Positions 50,937-58,992 of a stretch of 64,000 nucleotides of DNA are shown piece by piece. Under the pieces are notes generated by a model. That model did no database searches. It was not told where the DNA came from and was given only the letters and a program-made list of their open reading frames with translations. Made by a program: the position numbers and the translations under genes. This DNA comes from Arcobacter sp. LA11 (lineage in GTDB: Bacteria; Campylobacterota; Campylobacteria; Campylobacterales; Arcobacteraceae): positions 31,564-95,563 of the forward strand of contig NZ_BDIR01000010.1 in NCBI RefSeq assembly GCF_001895145.1, read 5' to 3'. The number at the start of each line of letters is the position of its first letter. The first letter of the stretch is position 1.

Positions 50937-53123
50937 ATGCTAGAATTAATAACTAAAAAAATAAGCAATAAAATTATTGTTTCTCTTTTTATTTTAATGT
51001 CATTAACAAGTTTAACAGTGACCTATATCACGACTGAGCAAGTCAGAAAAGACTCCATTGTCACAACAAAAGAAAATCTTGAAATGTTAAATACAGCTAT
51101 GTTTCAAAGCCTTAGAAATGCAATGAATACAGGTGACTCAGTACAAATTAAAAATGCGGAAGAAGAAGCAAGGCAAATTAAAGGTGTTACAAATTTAACT
51201 ATTGCAAAAAGTAAGCCTCTTATAGAAATGTATTCACCTGGTGAAAAATTTACAACAGACCCTAATATAGTATCTTCATTTAAAACAAAAAAAGAGCTTT
51301 TACTAGAAATTGACAATGAGAAAGGTCATTCTTTAAGAATGATCAAACCTATGATTGCAACAAAAGACTGTTTATTATGTCATGCAAATCAAGCAGAAGG
51401 TGATATTGTTGGTATCATGGATTTAACATTCTCTTTAAATGAATCAGATAGTAGAATCAGTGATTTAGTAGTAGAGATTTTGATTATGTCAACACTACTA
51501 GGATGGGTAACGATTGGACTTATTCTTATAATTGTAAAAAGAGCTACTAAACCTATTGGTTCATTAAAAGAAGGTTTTCAAAACTTATTAGACTCAAATG
51601 ACTCAAATATTAAACTAAAAATAGAATCAAAAGATGAAATAGGAGAAGTTGCTAATTTATTTAATTCATATATGGATAAAGTAAATGAAGGGCTAAGACA
51701 AGATGAGCTAGTTATTGAAGAAGCAAACGATATCTTAGAAAAAACAGGAAATGGTTTCTTTGTATATAGTGTTCAATCTACAGCTTCAAATCCATATGTT
51801 GAGGATTTAAAAAATAAATTAAATACTATGATTTTAAATACGAAAGAAACGCTTGATAAAATCAATGTAACTCTTAGAAATTATTCTGAATCAAAATTTG
51901 ACTATAAAATAAATGACAAAGGTATTTATGGAGACTTAGGTTCTTTAACAGCAGGTATTAAACTTGTTGGAAATAATACTTCAGAGATCTTAGCTATGAT
52001 TATGAATACTGGTGATTCATTAAATGAGAATACGCATACATTATCAAATGCATCAAATAACTTATCTAAATCATCAAGTCAACAAGCTGCATCATTAGAA
52101 GAAACTGCAGCAGCATTAGAAGAGATTACAGCTAATATCCAAGGAAATACTCAAGCTTCTATGGAAATGGCAGAATTGGCGAACAATGTTACTTCATCTG
52201 CACAAAATGGTCAAAACCTTGCAAATAGAACAGCAGGTGCTATGGATGAAATAAATACCCAAGTAAGTTCAATCAATGAAGCGATTGAAGTAATCGACCA
52301 AATTGCATTCCAAACAAATATCTTATCACTAAATGCTGCGGTTGAAGCGGCAACAGCTGGTGAAGCCGGAAAAGGGTTTGCTGTAGTTGCACAAGAAGTA
52401 AGAAACCTTGCAAGTAGATCAGCAGAAGCTGCTAAAGAGATTAAAGAAATCGTAGAAAGAGCTACAGATAAAGCAAGTGATGGTAAAAAAATCTCTGATG
52501 AAATGATTGCCGGATATGAAGAATTAAATACTAATATTAGTGCAACAATTGGAAAAATTGAAGATGTTGCAACTGCATCAAAAGAACAAGAAAGAGGTAT
52601 CACTCAAATAAATGATGCTGTGAATTTACTAGATCAAGCAACACAACAAAATGCTCAAGTAGCAGAAGAAATTTCTGACATGTCAAATAAAATTGCGAAT
52701 ATGTCTAGTTCACTTGTTACTGCTGCATCTAGAGCTAGTTTCTTAGAAGAAGCGAGAGAAGAAGTTTGTAATGTTGACTTAGTTTATGATACTGCAAAAC
52801 TAAAAGTAAATGTTTTAGGATTAAAAGATAAGGTATATAGTAAATTAGGAACTTATGAAAACTGGACAACTAAAAATTGTGATACGATTACAGATTGGAT
52901 GGAGGAATATGTAAATATAAATCCAAATGCAAATAATCAATCACTAGAAGATTTAAAAACATTAAATAGTAACTTGACATTGAAACTTCAGGCACTAATC
53001 AATGGAAATGCAAATAAAGAATCAAATCTAGTATTAAATGAAAAAGCTAAAGAAGTGGAAATAGAATCTTTAAGAATCTTTGGAAGCTTAAATCGTCTTA
53101 AAAAAGATGCATGTAAAAGATAA
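50937..53123 (+). CDS. Methyl-accepting chemotaxis protein with periplasmic CxxCH heme motif
   Basis: 728 residues. Membrane helix (about 13-33), a periplasmic domain (34-175) containing [14 protein letters not shown], where C145-L-L-C-H149 is a c-type heme-binding CxxCH motif as in Tll0287-like/DUF3365 sensor domains, second membrane helix (176-200), HAMP, and a signalling domain with [22 protein letters not shown]-terminal tail (about 610-728) weakly recalls the CZB zinc-binding domain but lacks clear ligands. Probably senses redox state, O2, NO or a heme ligand; inferred. Followed by a terminator and a convergent CheZ-like gene. Confidence 0.93.
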   Translation: MLELITKKISNKIIVSLFILMSLTSLTVTYITTEQVRKDSIVTTKENLEMLNTAMFQSLRNAMNTGDSVQIKNAEEEARQIKGVTNLTIAKSKPLIEMYSPGEKFTTDPNIVSSFKTKKELLLEIDNEKGHSLRMIKPMIATKDCLLCHANQAEGDIVGIMDLTFSLNESDSRISDLVVEILIMSTLLGWVTIGLILIIVKRATKPIGSLKEGFQNLLDSNDSNIKLKIESKDEIGEVANLFNSYMDKVNEGLRQDELVIEEANDILEKTGNGFFVYSVQSTASNPYVEDLKNKLNTMILNTKETLDKINVTLRNYSESKFDYKINDKGIYGDLGSLTAGIKLVGNNTSEILAMIMNTGDSLNENTHTLSNASNNLSKSSSQQAASLEETAAALEEITANIQGNTQASMEMAELANNVTSSAQNGQNLANRTAGAMDEINTQVSSINEAIEVIDQIAFQTNILSLNAAVEAATAGEAGKGFAVVAQEVRNLASRSAEAAKEIKEIVERATDKASDGKKISDEMIAGYEELNTNISATIGKIEDVATASKEQERGITQINDAVNLLDQATQQNAQVAEEISDMSNKIANMSSSLVTAASRASFLEEAREEVCNVDLVYDTAKLKVNVLGLKDKVYSKLGTYENWTTKNCDTITDWMEEYVNINPNANNQSLEDLKTLNSNLTLKLQALINGNANKESNLVLNEKAKEVEIESLRIFGSLNRLKKDACKR

Positions 53124-53145
53124 GAGTTTTAAACTCTTGTCTTTT
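53122..53145 (+). terminator. Terminator of the heme-type chemoreceptor gene
   Basis: AAGAGTTT / AAACTCTT (53122-53138) overlapping the stop codon, followed by GTCTTTTT. Confidence 0.7.
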
Positions 53146-53504
53146 TAATTTTGCATACTTTTAATCAACTCTTCAAGTTCATCATCAGACACAGTATCAG
53201 AAGCTGCATCACCTGCTATAAATTTTGCTGAAGAAGCAATGTTATATTCTGAAATATCAATATCATTATTTTGACAAACGTAATTTACAACTCTTTCTAT
53301 CTTTTGTCTATGTAAATCTTGATGTTGTAATAAACCAAAAGAATTAGAAATTAAATCGTTTATTTTTTTTGACTCATGAGAAGGAACATCTGTATTATTA
53401 ACTAAACTACCAATATTTTCTAAATCTTCATAAATAGAAATTGAATTAGTTTCAGACTCTTTTATTACATCACAAAGTTCTTTTATTAACTCTTCGTACG
53501 TCAT
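53145..53504 (-). CDS. CheZ-like phosphatase
   Basis: 119 residues, helical. LQHQDLHRQKIERVV carries D63 and Q67 with spacing D-x3-Q, as in the CheZ active site (QDLTGQ). The C-terminal DDELEELIKSMQN resembles the CheZ tail that holds CheY. CheZ dephosphorylates CheY-P and resets the flagellar motor. It is about half the size of E. coli CheZ, like the CheZ-like proteins of this phylum. Convergent with a chemoreceptor gene, which supports a chemotaxis role. Confidence 0.7.
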   Translation of the reverse strand: MTYEELIKELCDVIKESETNSISIYEDLENIGSLVNNTDVPSHESKKINDLISNSFGLLQHQDLHRQKIERVVNYVCQNNDIDISEYNIASSAKFIAGDAASDTVSDDELEELIKSMQN

Positions 53505-53600
53505 TGTAAGACCTCTTTTTCTTAAATTAATAAAAGTTTAGCTTATTTTCACTTAAGTAAAGTGTGTAATTATAGGCGATTTGCACACTTTACTAATAAT

Positions 53601-54665
53601 TTAATGAATAACTTCTGCAATAAATTCTGTTGCGTAAGAACCTTTTGGTAAAGAAAACTGTATTTCCATCCAGTTTTTTTCTTCTTTATAATTTGTCTCT
53701 ATCTCATCTGGAAAAACCCAAGAAAATCTTCTTGCACCATCTTCATTCATTTTTTCATCAAAATCTTTTTCTATATTTTGAGCTAAGCCTTCTGATTTTT
53801 TAACTCTTTTTCCACATAAAAGACCAGTTGCCACCCTATCTCTATTATAAAATTTCTCTGCTTCTTCTTCTAACTTTTCAATATGAAAAATTCTACCAAA
53901 AGGATAATGGCTCATTAAATCACCTGTTAGAAGCTTAAAAGGATGTTCTTGTTTTTTCATATTTTTAACAATATCTAAAGGCAATTCTAATTTTTCAAAA
54001 ATCTCTTTTGGTTCAAAAGCATCAACTAGTTTTGAGATTTCAATTCTCTTTGATAGCCAATGATTAAACAAATAACTCTGATATGCATTTATATACATCT
54101 GTTTTAGTTTTCTATTTTTTTCTTTTAATTCACCATCTATAATAGCTTTACCTTTTTTATAATTATCACCTTCAATTCCAAATCGTTGAAACCCAAAGTA
54201 ATTTGGCATACCAAAAGTAGCTATTTTTTGTACCGCTTCTTGAATTTTCTTAGAATCTATTAGATTAACTCTTTTTAATCTAATAAAAAACTTATTACCT
54301 TTTAAATGTCCAACTTTCATTTTATTGTTGTGTCTAGTAGTTTCTAAAACTTTTATATTATCATGTTTAAACATTTTTAATTTTTCTTCACATGATTTTG
54401 GAACTGAAATATTTTGTATAGTCATTGCATTTTTATCTTTTAATCCTGCATAACCTATATCTCTACTTTTACACCCTAATTGTTCAGAGAATATTTGAAC
54501 AGCATCCCATGTTGTTAAATCTTTTTTTCTAAACTTGATAATAATATGTTCACCTTCACCACTAAATTCATATAAGGGAATCTCTGTAACCACAAAATCA
54601 TCTCTATTCTGCTTAAATACAACATCTATTTTTGAATGACTCAAATACCTTTGTAACTGTTCCAA
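53601..54665 (-). CDS. truD: tRNA pseudouridine(13) synthase
   Basis: 354 residues. FVVTEIPLYEFSGEGEHIIIK start, catalytic Asp in IGYAGLKDKNAMT (D77), PNYFGFQRFG and NAYQSYLFNHWLS are TruD hallmarks. Modifies U13 of tRNA-Glu. thiL lies 25 bases upstream on the same strand. Confidence 0.95.
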   Translation of the reverse strand: MEQLQRYLSHSKIDVVFKQNRDDFVVTEIPLYEFSGEGEHIIIKFRKKDLTTWDAVQIFSEQLGCKSRDIGYAGLKDKNAMTIQNISVPKSCEEKLKMFKHDNIKVLETTRHNNKMKVGHLKGNKFFIRLKRVNLIDSKKIQEAVQKIATFGMPNYFGFQRFGIEGDNYKKGKAIIDGELKEKNRKLKQMYINAYQSYLFNHWLSKRIEISKLVDAFEPKEIFEKLELPLDIVKNMKKQEHPFKLLTGDLMSHYPFGRIFHIEKLEEEAEKFYNRDRVATGLLCGKRVKKSEGLAQNIEKDFDEKMNEDGARRFSWVFPDEIETNYKEEKNWMEIQFSLPKGSYATEFIAEVIH

Positions 54666-54690
54666 CTACTATCTCCTTTTTATAGGTTAT

Positions 54691-55518
54691 TTATTTAAAA
54701 TGGTGATTTTTACAATCACTTTTATATTTTCCATTTACTGCTTTTGCAAATATATTTAATCTAATATTATGTTTGCTTGCTATTTTTTCAATTGCTGCTC
54801 TATTTTTTTGTGAGAAAGAAAATAAAAGTTCATACTCTTCACCAGAACATCCAATACTTTTATCAATATAATGAAAAAATTTAAACCCTACTTTACTTTG
54901 CTTTGACATTCTTTCTAACTCAAAAAATAATCCATCTGAAATATCCATTGAGGCATTTATATATTTTGAAACATCGTAAAAAAAGTCTGCTTTTAATTGA
55001 GGTTCTATAAATTTTGAATTCTTTGAAATCTTTCCACCTATTAAAAGAGTATTTAAATCTTTTCTACAACTTCCTAAGTCACCTGTATAACATAAATAAT
55101 CGTTTTTCTTAACGCCTCTTCTTAAGATAGCTTTTTTTGTTTTTGAAACAATTGTAATTGAAATATCAAGCTTTTCATTTGAAATTGTATCTCCACCAAT
55201 AATCTTTATACCATATTCAGATGCTACTTCTTTAAAACCTGAAGCTAACTCTTTTAAATCTTTTTTAGAATAATCTTTTGGAATAGCTACACTTAAAAGT
55301 GCATATTTTGGCTTTGCATTCATTGCAATTGCATCTGAAATATTTACAAGCATTGCTTTTCTAGCAATTTGTTTTAAACTCATCCACTCTTTTTTAAAAT
55401 GTACATTTTCAAAAAAAGCATCCATACTATATACATATTCACCTATTAAGGCACCATCATCTCCAATAAATTTTGAGCTTTTATCAAACTCATTTATAAA
55501 AAAATCTTCTTTGTTCAT
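54691..55518 (-). CDS. thiL: Thiamine-monophosphate kinase
   Basis: 275 residues. GDDGALIGEYVYSMDAFFENVHFK (metal/ATP-binding Asp), SLKQIARKAMLVNISDAIAMNAK, KIIGGDTISNEKLDIS, and YTGDLG, NASMDISDGLF match the AIR-synthase-like fold of ThiL. It makes thiamine diphosphate. A little short at the C-terminus. No TPP riboswitch is seen. Confidence 0.92.
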   Translation of the reverse strand: MNKEDFFINEFDKSSKFIGDDGALIGEYVYSMDAFFENVHFKKEWMSLKQIARKAMLVNISDAIAMNAKPKYALLSVAIPKDYSKKDLKELASGFKEVASEYGIKIIGGDTISNEKLDISITIVSKTKKAILRRGVKKNDYLCYTGDLGSCRKDLNTLLIGGKISKNSKFIEPQLKADFFYDVSKYINASMDISDGLFFELERMSKQSKVGFKFFHYIDKSIGCSGEEYELLFSFSQKNRAAIEKIASKHNIRLNIFAKAVNGKYKSDCKNHHFK

Positions 55519-55577
55519 AACGCGAATGTTATCATAATTGTGCTTTGTTTTCTGATTTTTTACTTAAAAACTTCAAT

Positions 55578-55596
55578 TAGGATACTTTTTATCCTA
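55578..55596. promoter_or_regulatory. Inverted repeat upstream of superoxide reductase gene
   Basis: TAGGATA (55578-55584) and TATCCTA (55590-55596) with a 5-base spacer, about 20 bases upstream of the -10 box. A possible operator; it does not match a standard PerR or Fur box. Confidence 0.45.
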
Positions 55597-55617
55597 TTTA
55601 CTTTAATTATTTTTTGA

Positions 55618-55623
55618 TATAAT
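55618..55623 (+). promoter_or_regulatory. -10 element of superoxide reductase gene
   Basis: TGA TATAAT, extended -10 type, 35 bases before the ATG, which has AGGAG. Confidence 0.6.
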
Positions 55624-55652
55624 CCAATCAAATTTTATTTAGGAGAAAAAAT

Positions 55653-56039
55653 ATGCCAAAAATTAACAAATATGTTGATATTGATACTGTAGAAAGAGAA
55701 GCAAAGAAAGATTTAATTGATAGACACTCACCGTTTATCCACTGTAATGAAACTGCAAAAGCAGGTGAACCATTTGAAGTTACTGTTAAAATGGGTAACG
55801 AATATACTCATCCAGATGATTTTGATCACTATATTGAGTCTGTAACTTTATATAACGGTGATGTACAATTAGCAAAAGCTTCTTATGTTCCAGGAACATT
55901 AGGAAATGTTAAAGCACATAACACTACAACTTTTACAATTATTCCAAATGGTAAAAAATTAAACTTAGTAGCTCATGGTTACTGTACAAAACATGGTATC
56001 TGGGAAGGTACACCTGTAGAAGTAGCTGTTCAAGCTTAA
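55653..56039 (+). CDS. Superoxide reductase (neelaredoxin type)
   Basis: 128 residues with a single iron centre and no desulforedoxin domain. Ligands: H25 (DRHSPFIHC), H53 and H59 (EYTHPDDFDHY), C111 and H114 (YCTKHGIW). Reduces superoxide to peroxide using a reduced partner, without making O2. The usual EKH before the first ligand is D-R-H here, so the charged lid residue is Arg instead of Lys. Alone in its unit, with its own promoter and terminator. Confidence 0.92.
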   Translation: MPKINKYVDIDTVEREAKKDLIDRHSPFIHCNETAKAGEPFEVTVKMGNEYTHPDDFDHYIESVTLYNGDVQLAKASYVPGTLGNVKAHNTTTFTIIPNGKKLNLVAHGYCTKHGIWEGTPVEVAVQA

Positions 56040-56062
56040 TCTACAACTTTAAAAAGATTATG

Positions 56063-56099
56063 AAGGTAAAGAGTTTTTACTCTTTACCTTTTTTTATTT
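56063..56099. terminator. Terminator after superoxide reductase gene
   Basis: AAGGTAAAGAG (56063-56073) / CTCTTTACCTT (56080-56090), loop TTTTTA, then a T-run. Shares 32 identical bases with a second copy at 57859-57890. Confidence 0.85.
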
Positions 56100-56657
56100 T
56101 AAAACTTTTATCAATCTTTCATCATTTAAAAATTCACTAACCAATTTTTTCATAGCATTAGGATAATTGGCTAATCCATTTTCAATTGCAATTTGACCTA
56201 CAAAATGAGATGGAAAATTATATTGAATTGATAATATTTCATTATATAAGATTTCATTATCTTTTTTTACTATAAACTTTCCAGATAATTGATAATTTCC
56301 AGTAGAAAAACCCCATATATCAACAAAATTCTTAAGAAGAACAGCTTCAATTTTTATATTTGATTCTTTATTATATAAATTATTCTGAGACAATTGTTCT
56401 TTTATAGCATATACTAAATAATCAGAAAAATCATCACCATGAGGAGAAACCATACTTGCAGCTCGTAAAGCTAAACTTTTATTATTCTCAATATTATTCT
56501 CTTCTATATCAAGAACATCAACTTGTTTTAAATTTTTATCATTTAAATTATTTATTGTATCTAAGTCAGCTTTATATCCATGTCCTTTAAAAGTACATCC
56601 TGTTATAAAAAAAATAGCAACAAAAAATAATGCTATAAGTTTAAGTAAATTTTTCAT
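56094..56657 (-). CDS. Lipoprotein of unknown function (1)
   Basis: 187 residues from ATG 56657 (a TTG three codons earlier lacks ribosome spacing). Lipobox ITGC. The mature part (SNIKIEAVLLKNFVDIWGFSTGNYQLSGKFIVKKDNEILYN) looks like a beta-rich surface lipoprotein fold. No named family recognised. Last of three lipoprotein genes in one direction; it begins one base beyond the stop of the preceding one. Confidence 0.7.
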   Translation of the reverse strand: MKNLLKLIALFFVAIFFITGCTFKGHGYKADLDTINNLNDKNLKQVDVLDIEENNIENNKSLALRAASMVSPHGDDFSDYLVYAIKEQLSQNNLYNKESNIKIEAVLLKNFVDIWGFSTGNYQLSGKFIVKKDNEILYNEILSIQYNFPSHFVGQIAIENGLANYPNAMKKLVSEFLNDERLIKVLK

Positions 56658-56658
56658 A

Positions 56659-57252
56659 TTAATCAAAGTCCTTACTATTATTAATTTCTATTAACATTTT
56701 ACTAAATACTTTTTCTGAGGCTCTTTTTGCTGAAAGTGAAAAGTCATTTTTAAATTCATCAAAAGAAGCAGTACCTTCATCATAAAATGTTTTTTCCCAT
56801 ATATTTTTTCCATTATTATCTATTGCTTTACAATTTAAGCTAATAGTAAATTTTGTAGGGGGCCAAGTCATCATACTATCAGAAGAAGAATTAGTTTTTA
56901 AATTATATGTAAAGATATATTTAATATCTTTTTCACTAATAAACTTCTTATTCGAAATAGAGTCTAACTTGTAAACTTTCTTAAATATTTTTACAAGTAC
57001 ACTTCTAAATGCCAACTCAGTATCAGCATATGGAGTATAACCAACTTTATCTCCACCTCCACCAGGAGTAACTACGTAAGAAGCCTGATCATATCTTTTT
57101 ATGTTGTACGCAACATTATAATTCTTCGTATTATAAATTGAAACTGAATCTGTAATTTTTTCTACATTTGGTGTCATCTCAATTTTATGAGTACATCCAG
57201 TAATAAATAAAATCACTATAACTAAACTACTAATTTTAAACATTTTTTTCAT
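56659..57252 (-). CDS. Lipoprotein of unknown function (2)
   Basis: 197 residues from ATG 57252, with AAGGA five bases upstream; the ATG at 57258 is too close to it. Lipobox ITGC. TPGGGGDKVGYTPYADTELAFRSVLVKIFKKVYKL and a long helical end. Similar in size and style to the neighbouring lipoprotein; not recognised. Confidence 0.7.
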   Translation of the reverse strand: MKKMFKISSLVIVILFITGCTHKIEMTPNVEKITDSVSIYNTKNYNVAYNIKRYDQASYVVTPGGGGDKVGYTPYADTELAFRSVLVKIFKKVYKLDSISNKKFISEKDIKYIFTYNLKTNSSSDSMMTWPPTKFTISLNCKAIDNNGKNIWEKTFYDEGTASFDEFKNDFSLSAKRASEKVFSKMLIEINNSKDFD

Positions 57253-57271
57253 AAACATCCTTTATATAAAA

Positions 57272-57724
57272 CTACATTTCTTCCATCATATGAGGAGAAG
57301 GAGAGTTCTCTTTTTTTTCTGCTTCAATACTTTTAATTATTGCATCAGGGTTTTTATCACTAAAATCAATATCGCATTTTTTTAAAAGACTTGCTTTACG
57401 TATTGCTTCTAATTCACCTTTTAACTTAGAATATTCCGTAGCTTCAATTCCATCTCCTCCTTCTAAAGCAAATAACATAGGCCAGAATAATACTAATGCA
57501 ATACCCATTTGAACAGTATCTCCATCAGCTTTACTATCTAAATTAATGTATAAATTCTTAATTCTTCTTGTAATTTCATCTGCTTCTAATGATAACTGGG
57601 AACAATCATAATTTTGATATTCAACTTCTGAGATATATGACGTTGGCATTCCAGAAGGTTTACTTGCACAACCGCTAAAAAACAACGCACCAACAAGGAT
57701 AAAACCTAAATATAATTTTTTCAC
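57272..57724 (-). CDS. Lipoprotein of unknown function (3)
   Basis: 150 residues. Signal peptide with lipobox FSGC, then a helical domain with a central hydrophobic segment (MGIALVLFWPMLFALEGGDG, about 73-92) and an acidic tail (ENSPSPHMMEEM). No named family. First of the three-lipoprotein group. Confidence 0.7.
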   Translation of the reverse strand: MKKLYLGFILVGALFFSGCASKPSGMPTSYISEVEYQNYDCSQLSLEADEITRRIKNLYINLDSKADGDTVQMGIALVLFWPMLFALEGGDGIEATEYSKLKGELEAIRKASLLKKCDIDFSDKNPDAIIKSIEAEKKENSPSPHMMEEM

Positions 57725-57858
57725 TTACATCCTTAATATAATATTGGAAAAGATTATATCAAAAAGTATCTTATTTATTATTCTTTAATTGTAAGATTAA
57801 TTATTTAATTTTATAAAATTTTTATATTTTAAATATTAGTTTAAGATAATAAAAAAAG

Positions 57859-57890
57859 AAAGAGTTTTTACTCTTTACCTTTTTTTATTT
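57859..57890. terminator. Second copy of the superoxide reductase terminator
   Basis: 32 bases identical to 56068-56099 (AAAGAG hairpin with T-run), placed upstream of the lipoprotein group, convergent with ppnP. The left arm differs, so the stem is shorter (AAAGAG/CTCTTT). Confidence 0.55.
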
Positions 57891-57894
57891 ATAT

Positions 57895-58212
57895 TTAGTA
57901 AGATTCTTTTATAAAAGAACAACAATAGTCAACTAAAGATGTTACTTTTAATTTATATTTAGAATTTTGTGCGATCTCAATACTTGCTGGACCTACGTAT
58001 TCAACCCAGTCTTCGGCTGGTAACATTACTTCTAAAGTACCTGAGTTTATATCTATAATTGCTTTATTAACAGTATTTAATTCGTATTCACCTTCAAGCA
58101 TAATACCTAAAGTTTTTTTACTACCATCTTCAAATGTAATACTTCTACTTGTAATATTTCCTTCATACAAAATATTTGCTTCTTTTGCAATAGAAATGTT
58201 ATTGAACTCCAT
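57895..58212 (-). CDS. ppnP: Pyrimidine/purine nucleoside phosphorylase
   Basis: 105 residues from ATG 58212, with AGGGA seven bases before it; a long in-frame extension to 58335 would overlap divergent recO. Cupin fold with GIMLEGEYELNT, SGTLEVMLPAEDWVEY and LVDYCCSFI match the PpnP (DUF1255) family, which splits nucleosides with phosphate. Confidence 0.9.
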   Translation of the reverse strand: MEFNNISIAKEANILYEGNITSRSITFEDGSKKTLGIMLEGEYELNTVNKAIIDINSGTLEVMLPAEDWVEYVGPASIEIAQNSKYKLKVTSLVDYCCSFIKESY

Positions 58213-58329
58213 CAATTTTCCCTTTATTAAAAAATAATTTATAAGATATATTACCATATTTTTTATTTGAAGCCAATATCTATTTTTAATTTGATATAAT
58301 TTTTTTAACATTTTTAATAGAAAGATACT

Positions 58330-58947
58330 ATGCAAGGCTATATAATTGATATCAAAGCAGTTAAAGATGATGATTTAATCGTCTCAATATTAGCTGAAAA
58401 TCATATTTACACAACTTATAGATTTTATGGAGCTAGGCATTCTAATATAAATATCGGATATAAAATTGACTTTGAATTAGAAACTAGTTTAAAAGGTTCA
58501 ATTCCAAGACTCAAAGATGTTATGCAATTAGGTTTTCAGTGGATATTTGACAATGAAAAACTTTATTGTTGGCAAAGATTTATAAAACTATTTTATCCCC
58601 ATTTAAAAGATGTTGAAGAGATTGATGATTTTTATTTTAAACTATTAGATAAATTATCTCATAAAATGATTAAACAAAATCCCAAAAGAGCTATTTGTAA
58701 AAGCTATTTAAAACTACTTAAACAAGAAGGAAGATTACACACAGATTTTAATTGTTTTTTATGCGAATGTAATATTGAAGGTGAGATATCTTTAGTGAGA
58801 AGTTTTATGCCAGTTCATCCTTCATGTACGTATAGCAAAAAATTTAAATTTGAAAAAATTGAAGAACTTTTACTTGATAAAAGTCTAATATCATTTGAAG
58901 ATGAAGAGGTCGATTACTTATGGAATATCGTACTTCAAGGTTTATAA
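58330..58947 (+). CDS. recO: RecO-like DNA repair protein
   Basis: 205 residues, the short form of this phylum. N-terminal OB fold (MQGYIIDIKAVKDDDLIVSIL...YRFYGARHSNINIGYKIDFE), then a helical domain with a zinc-type cluster CFLCECN...HPSC. RecO loads RecA with RecR in recombinational repair. Called on fold pattern and gene style. Confidence 0.78.
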   Translation: MQGYIIDIKAVKDDDLIVSILAENHIYTTYRFYGARHSNINIGYKIDFELETSLKGSIPRLKDVMQLGFQWIFDNEKLYCWQRFIKLFYPHLKDVEEIDDFYFKLLDKLSHKMIKQNPKRAICKSYLKLLKQEGRLHTDFNCFLCECNIEGEISLVRSFMPVHPSCTYSKKFKFEKIEELLLDKSLISFEDEEVDYLWNIVLQGL

Positions 58948-58992
58948 GCTTAAAGGTTATATAATATATTACTTTTAGCAAAAGGTGATTAT

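Noticed and set aside
54691..55652. TPP riboswitch near thiL
   Set aside because: No conserved TPP-riboswitch core is visible upstream of thiL (55519 onward).
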